In this document: positions 1 through 7,633 of the stretch, piece by piece
How the letters are laid out: each line of letters begins with the position of its first letter
Numbering within the stretch: the first letter of the stretch is position 1
DNA from: JBHEMK01 sp046262635
Lineage (GTDB): Bacteria > Actinomycetota > Thermoleophilia > Gaiellales > Gaiellaceae
NCBI GenBank assembly: GCA_046262635.1
Contig: JBHEMK010000104.1
Location: forward strand, 1 to 40,907
Length of the DNA stretch: 40,907 bases
Reading direction: 5' to 3'
Notes under the pieces: generated by a model
What the model was told of the DNA's origin: nothing
Seen by the model: only the letters and a program-made list of their open reading frames with translations
The model's database searches: none
Program-made: the position numbers and the translations under genes

Positions 1-1
1 A

Positions 2-169
2 GGCGCAGTTGATGTCGACCCCGACCCGTACGGGGACTTGCCGGTGGCCGAGTCGATGCCGGTGATCACCAATCGTTTCCGGTCGCGTGCAGTTCCCCCC
101 GCAGCTGAGGGAAACCATCGTCGAACACTGGTCGGCCGGCCAGTTTTGGCGCATCACTCGGAGGAGTAG
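2..169 (+). CDS. possible 3' end of a gene cut by the window edge
   Basis: An open frame enters at the left edge and runs 55 codons to TAG at 167-169. The first part (VDVDPDPYGDLPVAES) reads like protein and uses GC-ending codons; the second half is less convincing. No family is recognised and the start lies outside the window. It may simply be a chance open frame, and is listed only because nothing else explains the first 170 bases. Confidence 0.18.
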   Translation, partial: GAVDVDPDPYGDLPVAESMPVITNRFRSRAVPPAAEGNHRRTLVGRPVLAHHSEE

Positions 170-177
170 TTTGGGAT

Positions 178-320
178 CGCGGGAACCTCTCGCCGGGGAG
201 CTCCCCCGCAAACGGGTTCCCGCCGACCGGCCGCCAGAGGGGCTGACGGCAACCCCACGCTTCGGCTGATCTGAAGGCCCGGCTAACCCAGGGCCGAGAA
301 CCGGGTGAGGCTGTCGGCCA
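178..320. other. cluster of inverted repeats, possible structured RNA
   Basis: Five stems lie within about 140 nt. GCGGGAACC (179-187) pairs with GGTTCCCGC (215-223) and encloses the palindrome GGGGAGCTCCCC (195-206). GGGG (239-242) pairs with CCCC (253-256). GGCCC (276-280) pairs with GGGCC (291-295), and this overlaps an alternative stem GGCCGA (292-297) with TCGGCC (314-319). The mutually exclusive last two stems are reminiscent of a switch. No known riboswitch consensus was recognised, and the strand is unknown. It lies about 450 nt upstream of the aldolase gene, too far to be assumed its leader. Confidence 0.35.
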
Positions 321-729
321 CGCCACGCCTCTCCTCCTCGAGCGCGTCTGGTCGAACATCTTCAGTGGCGGCTGCTGACACGGGTGCGTCGTCGACGATG
401 CTCGCGAATGCGGGACGACCAGCATCGGGCCTCTCAGCGGGTGAGGCACGGTCATTCTCGGTCTCACAACCTCGAGGACGAGTCGAGCTCGCCGATGCAC
501 GCAGGCGCGGCATCTCTCGTAGCTCGCCCGGTTCGGGTCGTCCAGCGCGAACGCCAGGCGGCTCGTTCAGCTCGACCGGCCAAGCGGAGGTCACCGACAG
601 GACGCTGGACAGATTCGAGCCTCGACCCTGTCGCCAGGCGAGGAGCGAGCGCCACACCGTCGCCCCCCGCTGATTGCTCCGGCGTCCGAGGGCGCAGCCA
701 GTTGTGCGTCCGACCTGGTCCTGGTCGGC
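321..729. other. intergenic stretch without a supported gene
   Basis: Several overlapping frames are open on both strands, but all are Arg/Ser/Pro-rich shadows with no recognisable protein pattern. Nothing else is seen apart from the promoter that follows. Confidence 0.5.
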
Positions 730-758
730 GATAATCCTGCGGGAAGAACTGAGAGGAG
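730..758 (+). promoter_or_regulatory. promoter -10 and ribosome binding site of fba
   Basis: GATAAT (730-735) is a good -10 hexamer, and GAGAGGAG (751-758) is a Shine-Dalgarno 5 nt before ATG 764. The implied 5' UTR is about 20 nt. No clear -35 hexamer is seen. Unlike most genes in this window, this one has a conventional leader with an RBS. Confidence 0.5.
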
Positions 759-763
759 CACAC

Positions 764-1780
764 ATGACAGATCTGCATGCAACCGCGGAGGCGCTCGTCG
801 CCGAGGGCAAGGGCATTCTGGCAGCCGACGAAAGCGACTCGACGATCAAGAAGCGCTTCGACTCGATCAAAGTCGAGTCGACCGAGGACAACCGTCGTGC
901 CTACCGCGACCTGCTCTTCGTCACGGAGGGCGTCGAGGAGTACATCAGTGGCGTGATCCTGTTCGACGAGACGATCCGTCAGAGCGCGCTGGACGGAACG
1001 CCCTTCCCGAAGTTGCTCGAGTCGAAAGGGATCATCCCTGGAATCAAGGTCGACAGCGGCGCGAAGCCGCTGGCCAACGCTCCGGGCGAGACGATCACCG
1101 AGGGCCTGGACGGTCTGCGCGGGCGGCTCGAGAAGTACCGCGCACTGGGTGCGCGCTTCGCTAAGTGGCGCGCGACCTACTCGATCACCGACGAGCTGCC
1201 GAGCCAATACTGCATCTGGACGAACGCACATGCCCTGGCGCGCTACGCGGGGCTGTGCCAGGAGGCAGGGATTGTGCCAATCGTCGAGCCGGAGGTGCTG
1301 CAGGACGGCACGCACACGATCGAGCGCAGCTTCCACGTCACGAGCCTGGTGCTCGAAGCGGTCTTCACCGAGCTCCATGACCAGCGAATCGAGCTCGAGG
1401 GGGTGCTGCTCAAGCCGAACATGATCCTCTCCGGCTACGAGGCCGCCGACCGTGGCGCGGTGGCAGAGGTTGCGCGGATGACAGTGAAGTGCTTCCTCCG
1501 CCACGTTCCGGCGGCCGTGCCGGGCATCGTTTTTCTCTCGGGGGGCCAGTCGGACGAAGATGCGACCGTGCATTTGAACGCGATGAACGCGCTCGGCCCT
1601 CATCCGTGGCAGCTGTCGTTCTCGTACGGACGCGCTCTTCAGGCGGCTGCGCTCAAGGCATGGGTCGGCAAGACTGAGAATGTCGAGGCCGGTCGGCGCG
1701 CCTTCTACCACCGCGCGAAGCTGAACAGCGCCGCGCGCTCCGGGCTCTACGCACCGGACATGGAGACCGCCGCCGTCTAG
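764..1780 (+). CDS. fba: class I fructose-bisphosphate aldolase
   Basis: 338 aa. Cleaves fructose-1,6-bisphosphate to dihydroxyacetone phosphate and glyceraldehyde-3-phosphate in the cytosol through a lysine Schiff base. The signature LEGVLLKPN, with Lys at about residue 217, is that of metal-independent class I aldolases. Other family blocks seen are GKGILAADES near the N-terminus, ARFAKWRATY, VPIVEPEVL and FLSGGQSDEDAT. The start at 764 is preferred over the longer open frame from 674 because it has a strong RBS and gives the usual N-terminus. The gene stands alone, followed by a strong hairpin. It complements glpX (convergent, 450 bp away) and the gap-pgk-tpiA-gpmI block, so this window carries most of lower glycolysis/gluconeogenesis. 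Confidence 0.96.
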   Translation: MTDLHATAEALVAEGKGILAADESDSTIKKRFDSIKVESTEDNRRAYRDLLFVTEGVEEYISGVILFDETIRQSALDGTPFPKLLESKGIIPGIKVDSGAKPLANAPGETITEGLDGLRGRLEKYRALGARFAKWRATYSITDELPSQYCIWTNAHALARYAGLCQEAGIVPIVEPEVLQDGTHTIERSFHVTSLVLEAVFTELHDQRIELEGVLLKPNMILSGYEAADRGAVAEVARMTVKCFLRHVPAAVPGIVFLSGGQSDEDATVHLNAMNALGPHPWQLSFSYGRALQAAALKAWVGKTENVEAGRRAFYHRAKLNSAARSGLYAPDMETAAV

Positions 1781-1799
1781 GAGCGTACCGGCACCGCTC

Positions 1800-1833
1800 G
1801 GAGCACGGCTGCGTCCCTCCGCGGCCGTGCTCC
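1800..1833 (+). terminator. terminator hairpin after fba
   Basis: GGAGCACGGC (1800-1809) and GCCGTGCTCC (1824-1833) form a perfect 10-bp stem with a 14-nt loop, 20 bp after the aldolase stop. There is no U-tract, which is common for terminators of high-GC actinobacteria. Confidence 0.65.
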
Positions 1834-2230
1834 GGCTGACCGCTCAACAGCCCTCGGGATCGCCGTCTGCTTCGGCTGCCCCGTCGGCACCGCGCTCACA
1901 CTCGCACGCGTGGGATCGAGACTCTCGTCAACCAAGACTCGGGCGAGACCTCGTTCTCGGCATGTACACGACCTCCCACCTGAACGCGATCGGGTTCCGC
2001 CAGGCGGCCGTCCCGGATGAGCGGCCTGCGGCTGCTCGAACTCGCCGACGCGAGCGTGGCGGGCGGACAACGCGCTTCTCCTGCTCGTGTACAACGGTGC
2101 GCCGACCTCATCCAAGGCGCCCCTGTCTCGCGCCCCGGTGCCGTGCCAGTCAGTGAACCAGACCGCTCGCGCTCGGAATGGTCGGTCGCGGCCACCGGGG
2201 CCTCAGACCGGCAGTCTGCTTCGACCAGGA
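1834..2230. other. intergenic region between convergent fba and glpX
   Basis: About 400 bp with no supported gene. A short frame at 2066-2104 reads DNALLLLVYNGAP, which looks protein-like but has no start, no context and quickly degenerates. It may be a relic or chance. Confidence 0.4.
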
Positions 2231-3214
2231 TCAACGGTACTCGAGGCCCGAGAGCTTCGAGAGCTTCTCGAAGCGGTGCTGCGCCTCGATCCGCCTGACT
2301 GTCCCTGAGCGGGAGCGCATCACGATCGACTCGGTGATGGCCCCGTCGGGGGTGTAGCGGACGCCGCTCAGCAGCGCGCCACCGGTGACGCCGGTCGCCG
2401 CGACGAAGACGTCCTCGCCCGCAACGAGGTCGTTGGTGTGGAGGACGCGCTCGGGGTCGAGTCCGGCCTCGAGTAGCCGCTTCCGGTCCTCCTCGTCACG
2501 CGGCCAGAGCCGGCCCTGGATTCCACCGCCGACGCATTTGAGCGCTGCGGCCGAGATCACGCCCTCGGGCGTACCGCCGATCCCGTAGAGGAGGTCGACG
2601 CCACGGCCGGGCAGCGCCGCAGCGATCGAGGGCGCGACGTCGCCGTCACGGATCAGGTTGACGCGGGCTCCCGCCGCGCGCAACTCCCGGATCAGCTCCG
2701 CGTGGCGGTCGCGTTCGAGTACGACCACCTGCACGTCCCGCGGCGTCTTTTCGAGCGCCTCGGCAACCCGCTGGACATTTTCGGTCGGGCTTCTGGTGAT
2801 GTCGATCGCAGCGAGCGCCCTGGGACCGGCGGCGATCTTCTCCATGTAGAACGCCGGGCCGGGCGAGTACATCGTCTCGCGTTCGGCGAGTGCGATCACC
2901 GCGATCGCGTTCGGCATCCCGAGTGCCGTCAGCCGCGTGCCCTCGAGCGGGTCGACCGCGACATCGACATCGGGCCCGACGCCGGAGCCGACCTCCTCGC
3001 CGTTGAAGAGCATCGGGGCGTCATCTTTCTCACCCTCGCCGATCACGACGATCCCACGCATCTGGACCGTGTCGAGCACGCCTCGCATCCCATCGACGGC
3101 AGCCTGGTCGGCCGACTCCCTCTCGCCGCGACCGACCCAGCGGGCTGCAGCCATCGCAGCGGCCTCGGTCACGCGGACGAGCTCGAGTGCGATGTTCCGG
3201 TCGGGCAACGTCAC
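2231..3214 (-). CDS. glpX: class II fructose-1,6-bisphosphatase GlpX
   Basis: 327 aa from GTG 3214. Hydrolyses fructose-1,6-bisphosphate to fructose-6-phosphate in gluconeogenesis; Mg/Mn-dependent, lithium-sensitive phosphatase fold. Family blocks are RNIALELVRVTEAAAMAAARW at the N-terminus, VIGEGEKDDAPML, DPLEGT (metal site) and YGIGGTPEGVISAAALK. An ATG at 3253 would add 13 residues. GTG 3214 is preferred because GlpX proteins normally start just before DRN-ALELVRVTEAA, and because a -10 hexamer TAGGAT (3227-3222) lies 7 nt before it, inside the longer version. It is the last of four minus-strand genes (trk, argS, orf96, glpX) but appears to have its own promoter. Confidence 0.95.
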   Translation of the reverse strand: MTLPDRNIALELVRVTEAAAMAAARWVGRGERESADQAAVDGMRGVLDTVQMRGIVVIGEGEKDDAPMLFNGEEVGSGVGPDVDVAVDPLEGTRLTALGMPNAIAVIALAERETMYSPGPAFYMEKIAAGPRALAAIDITRSPTENVQRVAEALEKTPRDVQVVVLERDRHAELIRELRAAGARVNLIRDGDVAPSIAAALPGRGVDLLYGIGGTPEGVISAAALKCVGGGIQGRLWPRDEEDRKRLLEAGLDPERVLHTNDLVAGEDVFVAATGVTGGALLSGVRYTPDGAITESIVMRSRSGTVRRIEAQHRFEKLSKLSGLEYR

Positions 3215-3221
3215 GAGGCCG

Positions 3222-3227
3222 ATCCTA
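3222..3227 (-). promoter_or_regulatory. -10 hexamer of glpX, leaderless type
   Basis: TAGGAT on the minus strand, 7 nt before GTG 3214, with no Shine-Dalgarno between. Confidence 0.45.
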
Positions 3228-3356
3228 ACCGGCCTTTTCTGGTCGATGCCCATGGCTCAAGGTGCCGACCCCCGCGCCCGCGGGGCATGGTAGCCGAGCG
3301 TAGGGCCGCGTGACGCATGTCGGCGCTCGAAGGGAAGCCTCGAGCCCTCGAGCCGC

Positions 3357-3647
3357 TCAGTTCGGCAGGATCCGATGGGAGAGGAACCAGGCGAGCGCCA
3401 GGTTGAGCAGTAGGAGCCCCGCGGCGGTCGCGAGCCCCCCGAACGCTGCCCCGCGCACCGTGCGGACGCTCGTCGCCACGCACACCGCGGCCAGGCCGCC
3501 GAGCGCAGCGCACGCCACCGCGACCGCGAGCCCGTTAGTTAGCACCGCGAAGAGCACCAGCAGCAGGGGCGCACCGCAGGCGGCTCCCAGCTTTGCCCAG
3601 AAGAGCATCAACCGCTCCCGGTTCGTCAGCAGCAGCCCGTCAGCCAT
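3357..3647 (-). CDS. small membrane protein of unknown function
   Basis: 96 aa with three hydrophobic segments, about residues 23-38, 40-60 and 68-90, and a polar N-terminus MADGLLLTNRERLMLFWAK. The amphipathic start followed by Ala/Leu-rich helices indicates an inner membrane protein. It starts 5 nt after the argS stop on the same strand, so it is almost certainly co-transcribed. No family is recognised and no function can be inferred from the neighbours. Confidence 0.7.
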   Translation of the reverse strand: MADGLLLTNRERLMLFWAKLGAACGAPLLLVLFAVLTNGLAVAVACAALGGLAAVCVATSVRTVRGAAFGGLATAAGLLLLNLALAWFLSHRILPN

Positions 3648-3652
3648 CGGGG

Positions 3653-5170
3653 CTACATCGTGTCCGGTGTCGCGACTCCGATCAAGTCCAGACAGCGCGC
3701 GATCACGTGCTGCGTCGCCCGGCAGAGAGCGAGTCGGAACGCCTGCTCGTCGCTTTCGAGCACGCGGTGGTCGTGGTAGAAGCGGTGGAAGTCGTCGGCG
3801 ACTCGGATCGCATAGACCGGCACACCGTGCGGTGCGCGCCGCTCCGCCGCCTCCTCCGCGACCTGCGGGAACTCGGTCAGCCGCTTGACGAGGTCGCGCT
3901 CAGCGGGCGCAAGCCGACCCTGCGGATCCGGCGACGTCTTGGCGTTACCCGAGTTTCGCAGAATCCCAGCGATCCGCGCGTGGGCGTACTGCACGTAGTA
4001 GACCGGGTTCTTTTGCGTCTTCTCGGCAGCGAGGTCGACGTTGATCTCGACCGTCTGATCGTGTCCCCGCGAGACGAGGTACCAGCGCGCTGCATCGACG
4101 CCGATCTCGTCGATCAGCTCGTCAAGGAAGACGACGTCCCCGGCGCGCTTCGACATCTTCGTCTGCCGGCCACTCCGGCTGAGGCGCACGAGCTGGTAGA
4201 TCAGGACCTCGACCCGCTCGGGGTCGTAGCCGTACGCCGCTGCGATCGCCTTCAACCGCCCGATGTAGCCGTGGTGGTCGGGGCCGAGCACGTAGATGGC
4301 GCGCTCGAACTGCTCCAGTTTGTGCCGGATGTATGCGCAGTCGGCCGCGAAGTAGGTCGGCTCGCCGTTCGAGCGAATGGCGACTCGATCCTTGTCGTCG
4401 CCGTACGCGGTGGTGCGTACCCACGTCGCGCCCGCCCGCTCGTAGCTTGGGAGGGCGGCGAGCGCGGCTTCAATCTCATCCTCGATCTCGCTCTGCTTGG
4501 CCCAGGTGTCGAAATGGATCCGGAACCGCTCGAGGGTCGACTCGATCGAATGGAGCATGTGCAGGACCGGGTCGCCGTCGAGCTTCGCCAGATCCTCGAT
4601 GTAGCCCCCGCGGTAACCGTCTTCTGGCTGCTCCTCTCCCCGGCGGGCGGCGTCGACGGATGCGCGGAAGCGATCCATCTGCGTCCCCGAATCGTTGTAG
4701 TAGTACTCGCGATCGATGGTATCGCCGGCGAACTCGAGCAATCGTGCGACCGAGTCGCCATAGGCGCCGTTGCGGGCGTGGGCCACGGTGAGTGGGCCTG
4801 TCGGATTGGCCGACACCATCTCGACCTGGATCCGCTCCGCGGCGGCCGAGCCGGCGCCGTAGTCATTCCCCGCGGCCAGGATCTCTCGCAAAGCCTCCGC
4901 AAACCACGGGTCGCCGAGGAACAGGTTGACGAACCCGGGGCCGGCGACCTCGGCCCGGTCGACCGACGCGAGCCCGCGCGCCAGCTCGGCCAGCTCCTCG
5001 GCGAGCTCATGCGGCGGCCGTCGCTGGGCCGCCGCGGCGCGGAGAGCCGCGTTCGTCGCGTAGTCTCCGTGCGTGGGGTCGCCTGGACGCTCGAGCGCGA
5101 CCGCGAACCCCGCGACTGCACCGAGCTCGCCGGCGAGCCTGCGGACCGCTTTAGCCGGCAAGGGCCTCAC
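3653..5170 (-). CDS. argS: arginyl-tRNA synthetase
   Basis: 505 aa. Class I aminoacyl-tRNA synthetase charging tRNA-Arg. The Arg_N additional domain is short (residues 1-90) and includes HGDYATNAAL. The nucleotide-binding site has ANPTGPLTVAHARNG (about 121-135), where HARN stands for the HIGH motif, and KMSKR (about 338-342). The C-terminal DALR anticodon-binding domain contains YVQYAHARI. It is shorter than the usual 550-580 residues, mostly at the N-terminus. The GTG start lies inside the 3' end of the trk gene (20-nt overlap), which suggests translational coupling, and orf96 follows after 5 nt. Confidence 0.96.
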   Translation of the reverse strand: MRPLPAKAVRRLAGELGAVAGFAVALERPGDPTHGDYATNAALRAAAAQRRPPHELAEELAELARGLASVDRAEVAGPGFVNLFLGDPWFAEALREILAAGNDYGAGSAAAERIQVEMVSANPTGPLTVAHARNGAYGDSVARLLEFAGDTIDREYYYNDSGTQMDRFRASVDAARRGEEQPEDGYRGGYIEDLAKLDGDPVLHMLHSIESTLERFRIHFDTWAKQSEIEDEIEAALAALPSYERAGATWVRTTAYGDDKDRVAIRSNGEPTYFAADCAYIRHKLEQFERAIYVLGPDHHGYIGRLKAIAAAYGYDPERVEVLIYQLVRLSRSGRQTKMSKRAGDVVFLDELIDEIGVDAARWYLVSRGHDQTVEINVDLAAEKTQKNPVYYVQYAHARIAGILRNSGNAKTSPDPQGRLAPAERDLVKRLTEFPQVAEEAAERRAPHGVPVYAIRVADDFHRFYHDHRVLESDEQAFRLALCRATQHVIARCLDLIGVATPDTM

Positions 5171-6172
5171 GTGGCGCGAACAGGTCTTCCAGCCGCCGGA
5201 TCTCTTCCGGGGTGCCGACGCCGATCAGCACGTCGCCCGCGTCGATCGACGCCTCGGGCTCCGGCGTCGTGTCGAAGGTGCCGTCGGCCTTCCGCAGGGC
5301 GACGATGATCGGCCCGGTCTCGTGGCGGACGCGCAGTTCTCGGATCGTTCGCCCCGCATGGGGCACGTGGCCCGCGCCTCGATTTCCGCGAGCTGCAAAT
5401 CCGGTCCGACGGCCGTCGTGACGACGTCGAGGAACGCCGCGACCTGGGGCCTGAGCACGAGATTCGCCATCACCCGGCCTGCGGTCGCGTAAGGAAGGAC
5501 GACCCGGTCCGCGCCGGCGAGCCGCAACTTCTTCTCCGCGTCGTCGTCCGATGCCCTGGCGACGATCGTCAGCTCGGGCTGCGCAGCGCGCGCCGAGAGC
5601 GCGATGTAGAGATTGTCCGCGTCTGAGTCAGATGCTGCGACGAGCCCGTGTGCACGCTCGAGCCCGGCCAGGAGCAGGTCCTCGTCCTCGGTGCGATCGC
5701 CCTCGATGTAGAGCTGACCCCCCTCGCGCGCCGCCTCGATCGCATCCGCGCGGTAGTCGAGCACGACGTAGCGGACGCCGGCGGCATCGAACTCGGCGGC
5801 GATCCGCCGCCCGACGCGGCCGAAGCCGCAAATGATGAAGTGGTCGTTGAGCCGCTCGATCGCGCGCTGCCTCCTCCGCTCCGCCAGCGCGCCGGACAGC
5901 ACGCCGCCTGCAATCGCCTCGACGATAGCCGCTGCGATGTAGCCGAAGATGCTGATTCCTGCGATCACCATGACGATCGTCAAGATCCGGGCACCGTCGC
6001 TCAATGGAACGGTGTCGATGCCTGTCAGTGACGCCGTGATCACTGCCCGGTAGATCGACTGCAGCCACGTCTCGTGCAGCATCAACCTGAAGCCCACCGT
6101 CCCGCCGCCCAGGACGATCAGGGTGGCGAGCGCCATCAGCTCGGCCTGGCGTAGCCGGAGGCGTCTGTTCAC
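5151..6172 (-). CDS. TrkA-type potassium channel, frameshifted near 5366
   Basis: Two-TM ion channel fused to RCK domains. TM1 about 12-31, pore 42-58, TM2 62-90, then a TrkA-N Rossmann domain with ICGFGRVGRR (G116, G118, G121) that binds NAD(H)/nucleotide and gates the pore. The TrkA-C domain is in another frame. The first frame runs on to 5225 as Arg/Ser-rich nonsense, while the second frame (5366 to TAA 5151) gives the RCK-C sequence GPIIVALRKADGTF and DVLIGVGTPEEIRRLEDLF. One base missing after GGCC near 5367-5371 would restore ARAHVPHAGR. It could be an assembly error or a real mutation. The selectivity filter reads SLTGID where TTVGYGD is expected. Start GTG 6172 lies 6 nt after GATACT. 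Confidence 0.8.
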
Positions 6173-6178
6173 CGCCGT

Positions 6179-6186
6179 AGTATCCT
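6179..6186. promoter_or_regulatory. overlapping divergent -10 hexamers
   Basis: The 20-bp gap between the divergent starts at 6172 and 6193 contains TATCCT (6181-6186, plus strand, 6 nt before GTG 6193) and GATACT (6184-6179, minus strand, 6 nt before GTG 6172). The two hexamers share bases, so the two promoters probably cannot be occupied at the same time. Any -35 elements must lie inside the opposite coding regions. Confidence 0.5.
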
Positions 6187-6192
6187 CGAGTC

Positions 6193-6483
6193 GTGGAAGG
6201 CGAAGCCCCGCAGGAACGGCAGCTCAACATCCATCTCGAGGAGAAGATGTCCGGGGGATACGCCAACTTCGCCAACGTCAGCTTCTCCCAGTACGAGTTC
6301 ACGCTCGACTTCTTCCGAATCGAGCACGAGGCCGAGAGCACCGAGGTGCCCGGCGCGTTCGTCCAGCGCATCAACATCTCGCACCGGTTTATGGGCGAGC
6401 TGATCGCGGCGATGCAGGACGCATACTCCAAGTGGGAGACGCGCGAGGGGATCAGGAACCTGCCGGAGACGCCCGGCGAGTGA
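6193..6483 (+). CDS. DUF3467 family protein
   Basis: 96 aa. Small soluble protein matching the DUF3467 pattern: a positive start (LNIHLEEKMSGGYANFANVSF), then SQYEFTLDFFR, then VQRINISHRFMGELIAAMQDAYSKWE. Members are widespread in bacteria and have no settled function. GTG 6193 is chosen because the preceding TATCCT-N6 suggests a leaderless message. Its 3' end overlaps the convergent peptidase gene by 32 nt, with no room for a terminator between them. Confidence 0.85.
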   Translation: MEGEAPQERQLNIHLEEKMSGGYANFANVSFSQYEFTLDFFRIEHEAESTEVPGAFVQRINISHRFMGELIAAMQDAYSKWETREGIRNLPETPGE

Positions 6484-7633
6484 GCTCCCACGCCCGGGCC
6501 AGCTCGACCCGCTGGAGCAGGGTCGGATGGTCTTCGAGCAGCACGTAGTCCCAGCCCGGCGGGTCGGGGGGTTGCAGGCTCGTCCGCGCGAAGGCGATGA
6601 AGAGACCCCGCGCCGCCGCCGGATCGCGGGTCGTCTGGAGTGCCTGCCAGTCGGCTTCGGTCTCGAGCCGACGCGAGATCGCGTTCCGAAGCGGCAGCAG
6701 CGCGAGTTGCGCGGCGAGCAGCATCAGCAGGGCGAGCGGGACCGCCTCGGGGCGGCGCAGATCGACGGCGGCGGCCACGAGCGCCAGAACCGGAAGCGAG
6801 AGTAGGGCGAACCAGGCGAGCCCCTTCCAAAGATGGTGCCGTGCGTGATGGGTGAGCTCGTGAGCGAGGACAAAGCGCAGCTCGGCCCCGGTAAAGGGGC
6901 GCCGCAAGATCGTCGCCCAGAGGACGATGCGCCTGCTCGGCCCGAGCCCGATCGCCTCCGCATTCGCCTCACGCGTCCTGCCCGGCGCCGGAACAACCTC
7001 GAGGGCCGGTGGGCGCACGACTTCGCGCGCCGCGAGCCCCCGCTCCTCGTCGCGCAGCGCCCCGGGCGCGTGGCCGCTCTCGAGCCAGGCACCGGCGAAC
7101 GTGACGGCGAGCGCCGCCGCGGCCGCAAGCGGCGCGGCGCCGAGCCACCAGCGCCGACCGAGCGGCGCGGCCAGCGCCGTGACGAGCACGACGGCCACGA
7201 ACGCACCGCCCGCGGTCGTCAGCAGTGCTTCGAGCTGCCCGGCCACCCATGGGCCCGACGCCCCGTGGACGATCCCGTAGTGTCGCCGCCACCAGAACGC
7301 CGCGAGGTGGAACGGCAGGGACGCTCCCCAGGCCGACGTCACCGCGAGCGTCGCCAGCACGATCCCCGAGCCGATGCGCCCGAGGCCGAGCCGAAGCCTC
7401 GGGGCCCGGGCCGCCACCAAGGCGAGTGCCGCAAGCTGTGCGGCCTCGCTCAGCACCCAGTCGAGCCGCAGGACCCGGTCATACCGCTCCGCGCGGCCCA
7501 CGAGCTCGGGCCCGAAGATCGCCCGCGGGTCGAGCTGGGGCACGTCGAGGTGCGGCACACTCGTGCGCCAGAGCAGCGATGCTGCCCAGACCCAGAGCGC
7601 GACGGCCGCGAGTAACGTTGCGCCGCGCGCCAT
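6452..7633 (-). CDS. M48 family (Ste24/HtpX-like) membrane metallopeptidase
   Basis: 393 aa from ATG 7633. Integral membrane zinc protease with about 4 N-terminal hydrophobic segments, a cytosolic catalytic part and 2 further segments. HELTHH (near residue 258) supplies two zinc-binding histidines and the catalytic Glu, and ETEAD near 320 gives the third ligand typical of M48. The physiological substrate is unknown; family members process CAAX proteins or misfolded membrane proteins. Two upstream in-frame ATGs (7657, 7648) exist. 7633 is preferred because it gives a normal signal-anchor (MARGATLLAAVALWVW), but then its ATG overlaps that of the divergent gene. The 3' end overlaps the DUF3467 gene. 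Confidence 0.88.
   Translation of the reverse strand: MARGATLLAAVALWVWAASLLWRTSVPHLDVPQLDPRAIFGPELVGRAERYDRVLRLDWVLSEAAQLAALALVAARAPRLRLGLGRIGSGIVLATLAVTSAWGASLPFHLAAFWWRRHYGIVHGASGPWVAGQLEALLTTAGGAFVAVVLVTALAAPLGRRWWLGAAPLAAAAALAVTFAGAWLESGHAPGALRDEERGLAAREVVRPPALEVVPAPGRTREANAEAIGLGPSRRIVLWATILRRPFTGAELRFVLAHELTHHARHHLWKGLAWFALLSLPVLALVAAAVDLRRPEAVPLALLMLLAAQLALLPLRNAISRRLETEADWQALQTTRDPAAARGLFIAFARTSLQPPDPPGWDYVLLEDHPTLLQRVELARAWELTRRASPAGS

Noticed and set aside
178..320. Idea that the hairpin cluster is a c-di-AMP, SAM or TPP riboswitch
   Set aside because: Compared with remembered consensus elements; the key conserved strings are missing or in the wrong order on both strands.
2066..2104. 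Short peptide DNALLLLVYNGAP as a relic of a sugar-active enzyme
   Set aside because: Too short, no start, and the frame is not coding on either side.
3593..5308. Plus-strand open frame of 571 codons
   Set aside because: Antisense to argS, whose motifs are clear; product is a Leu/Arg/Val-rich shadow.
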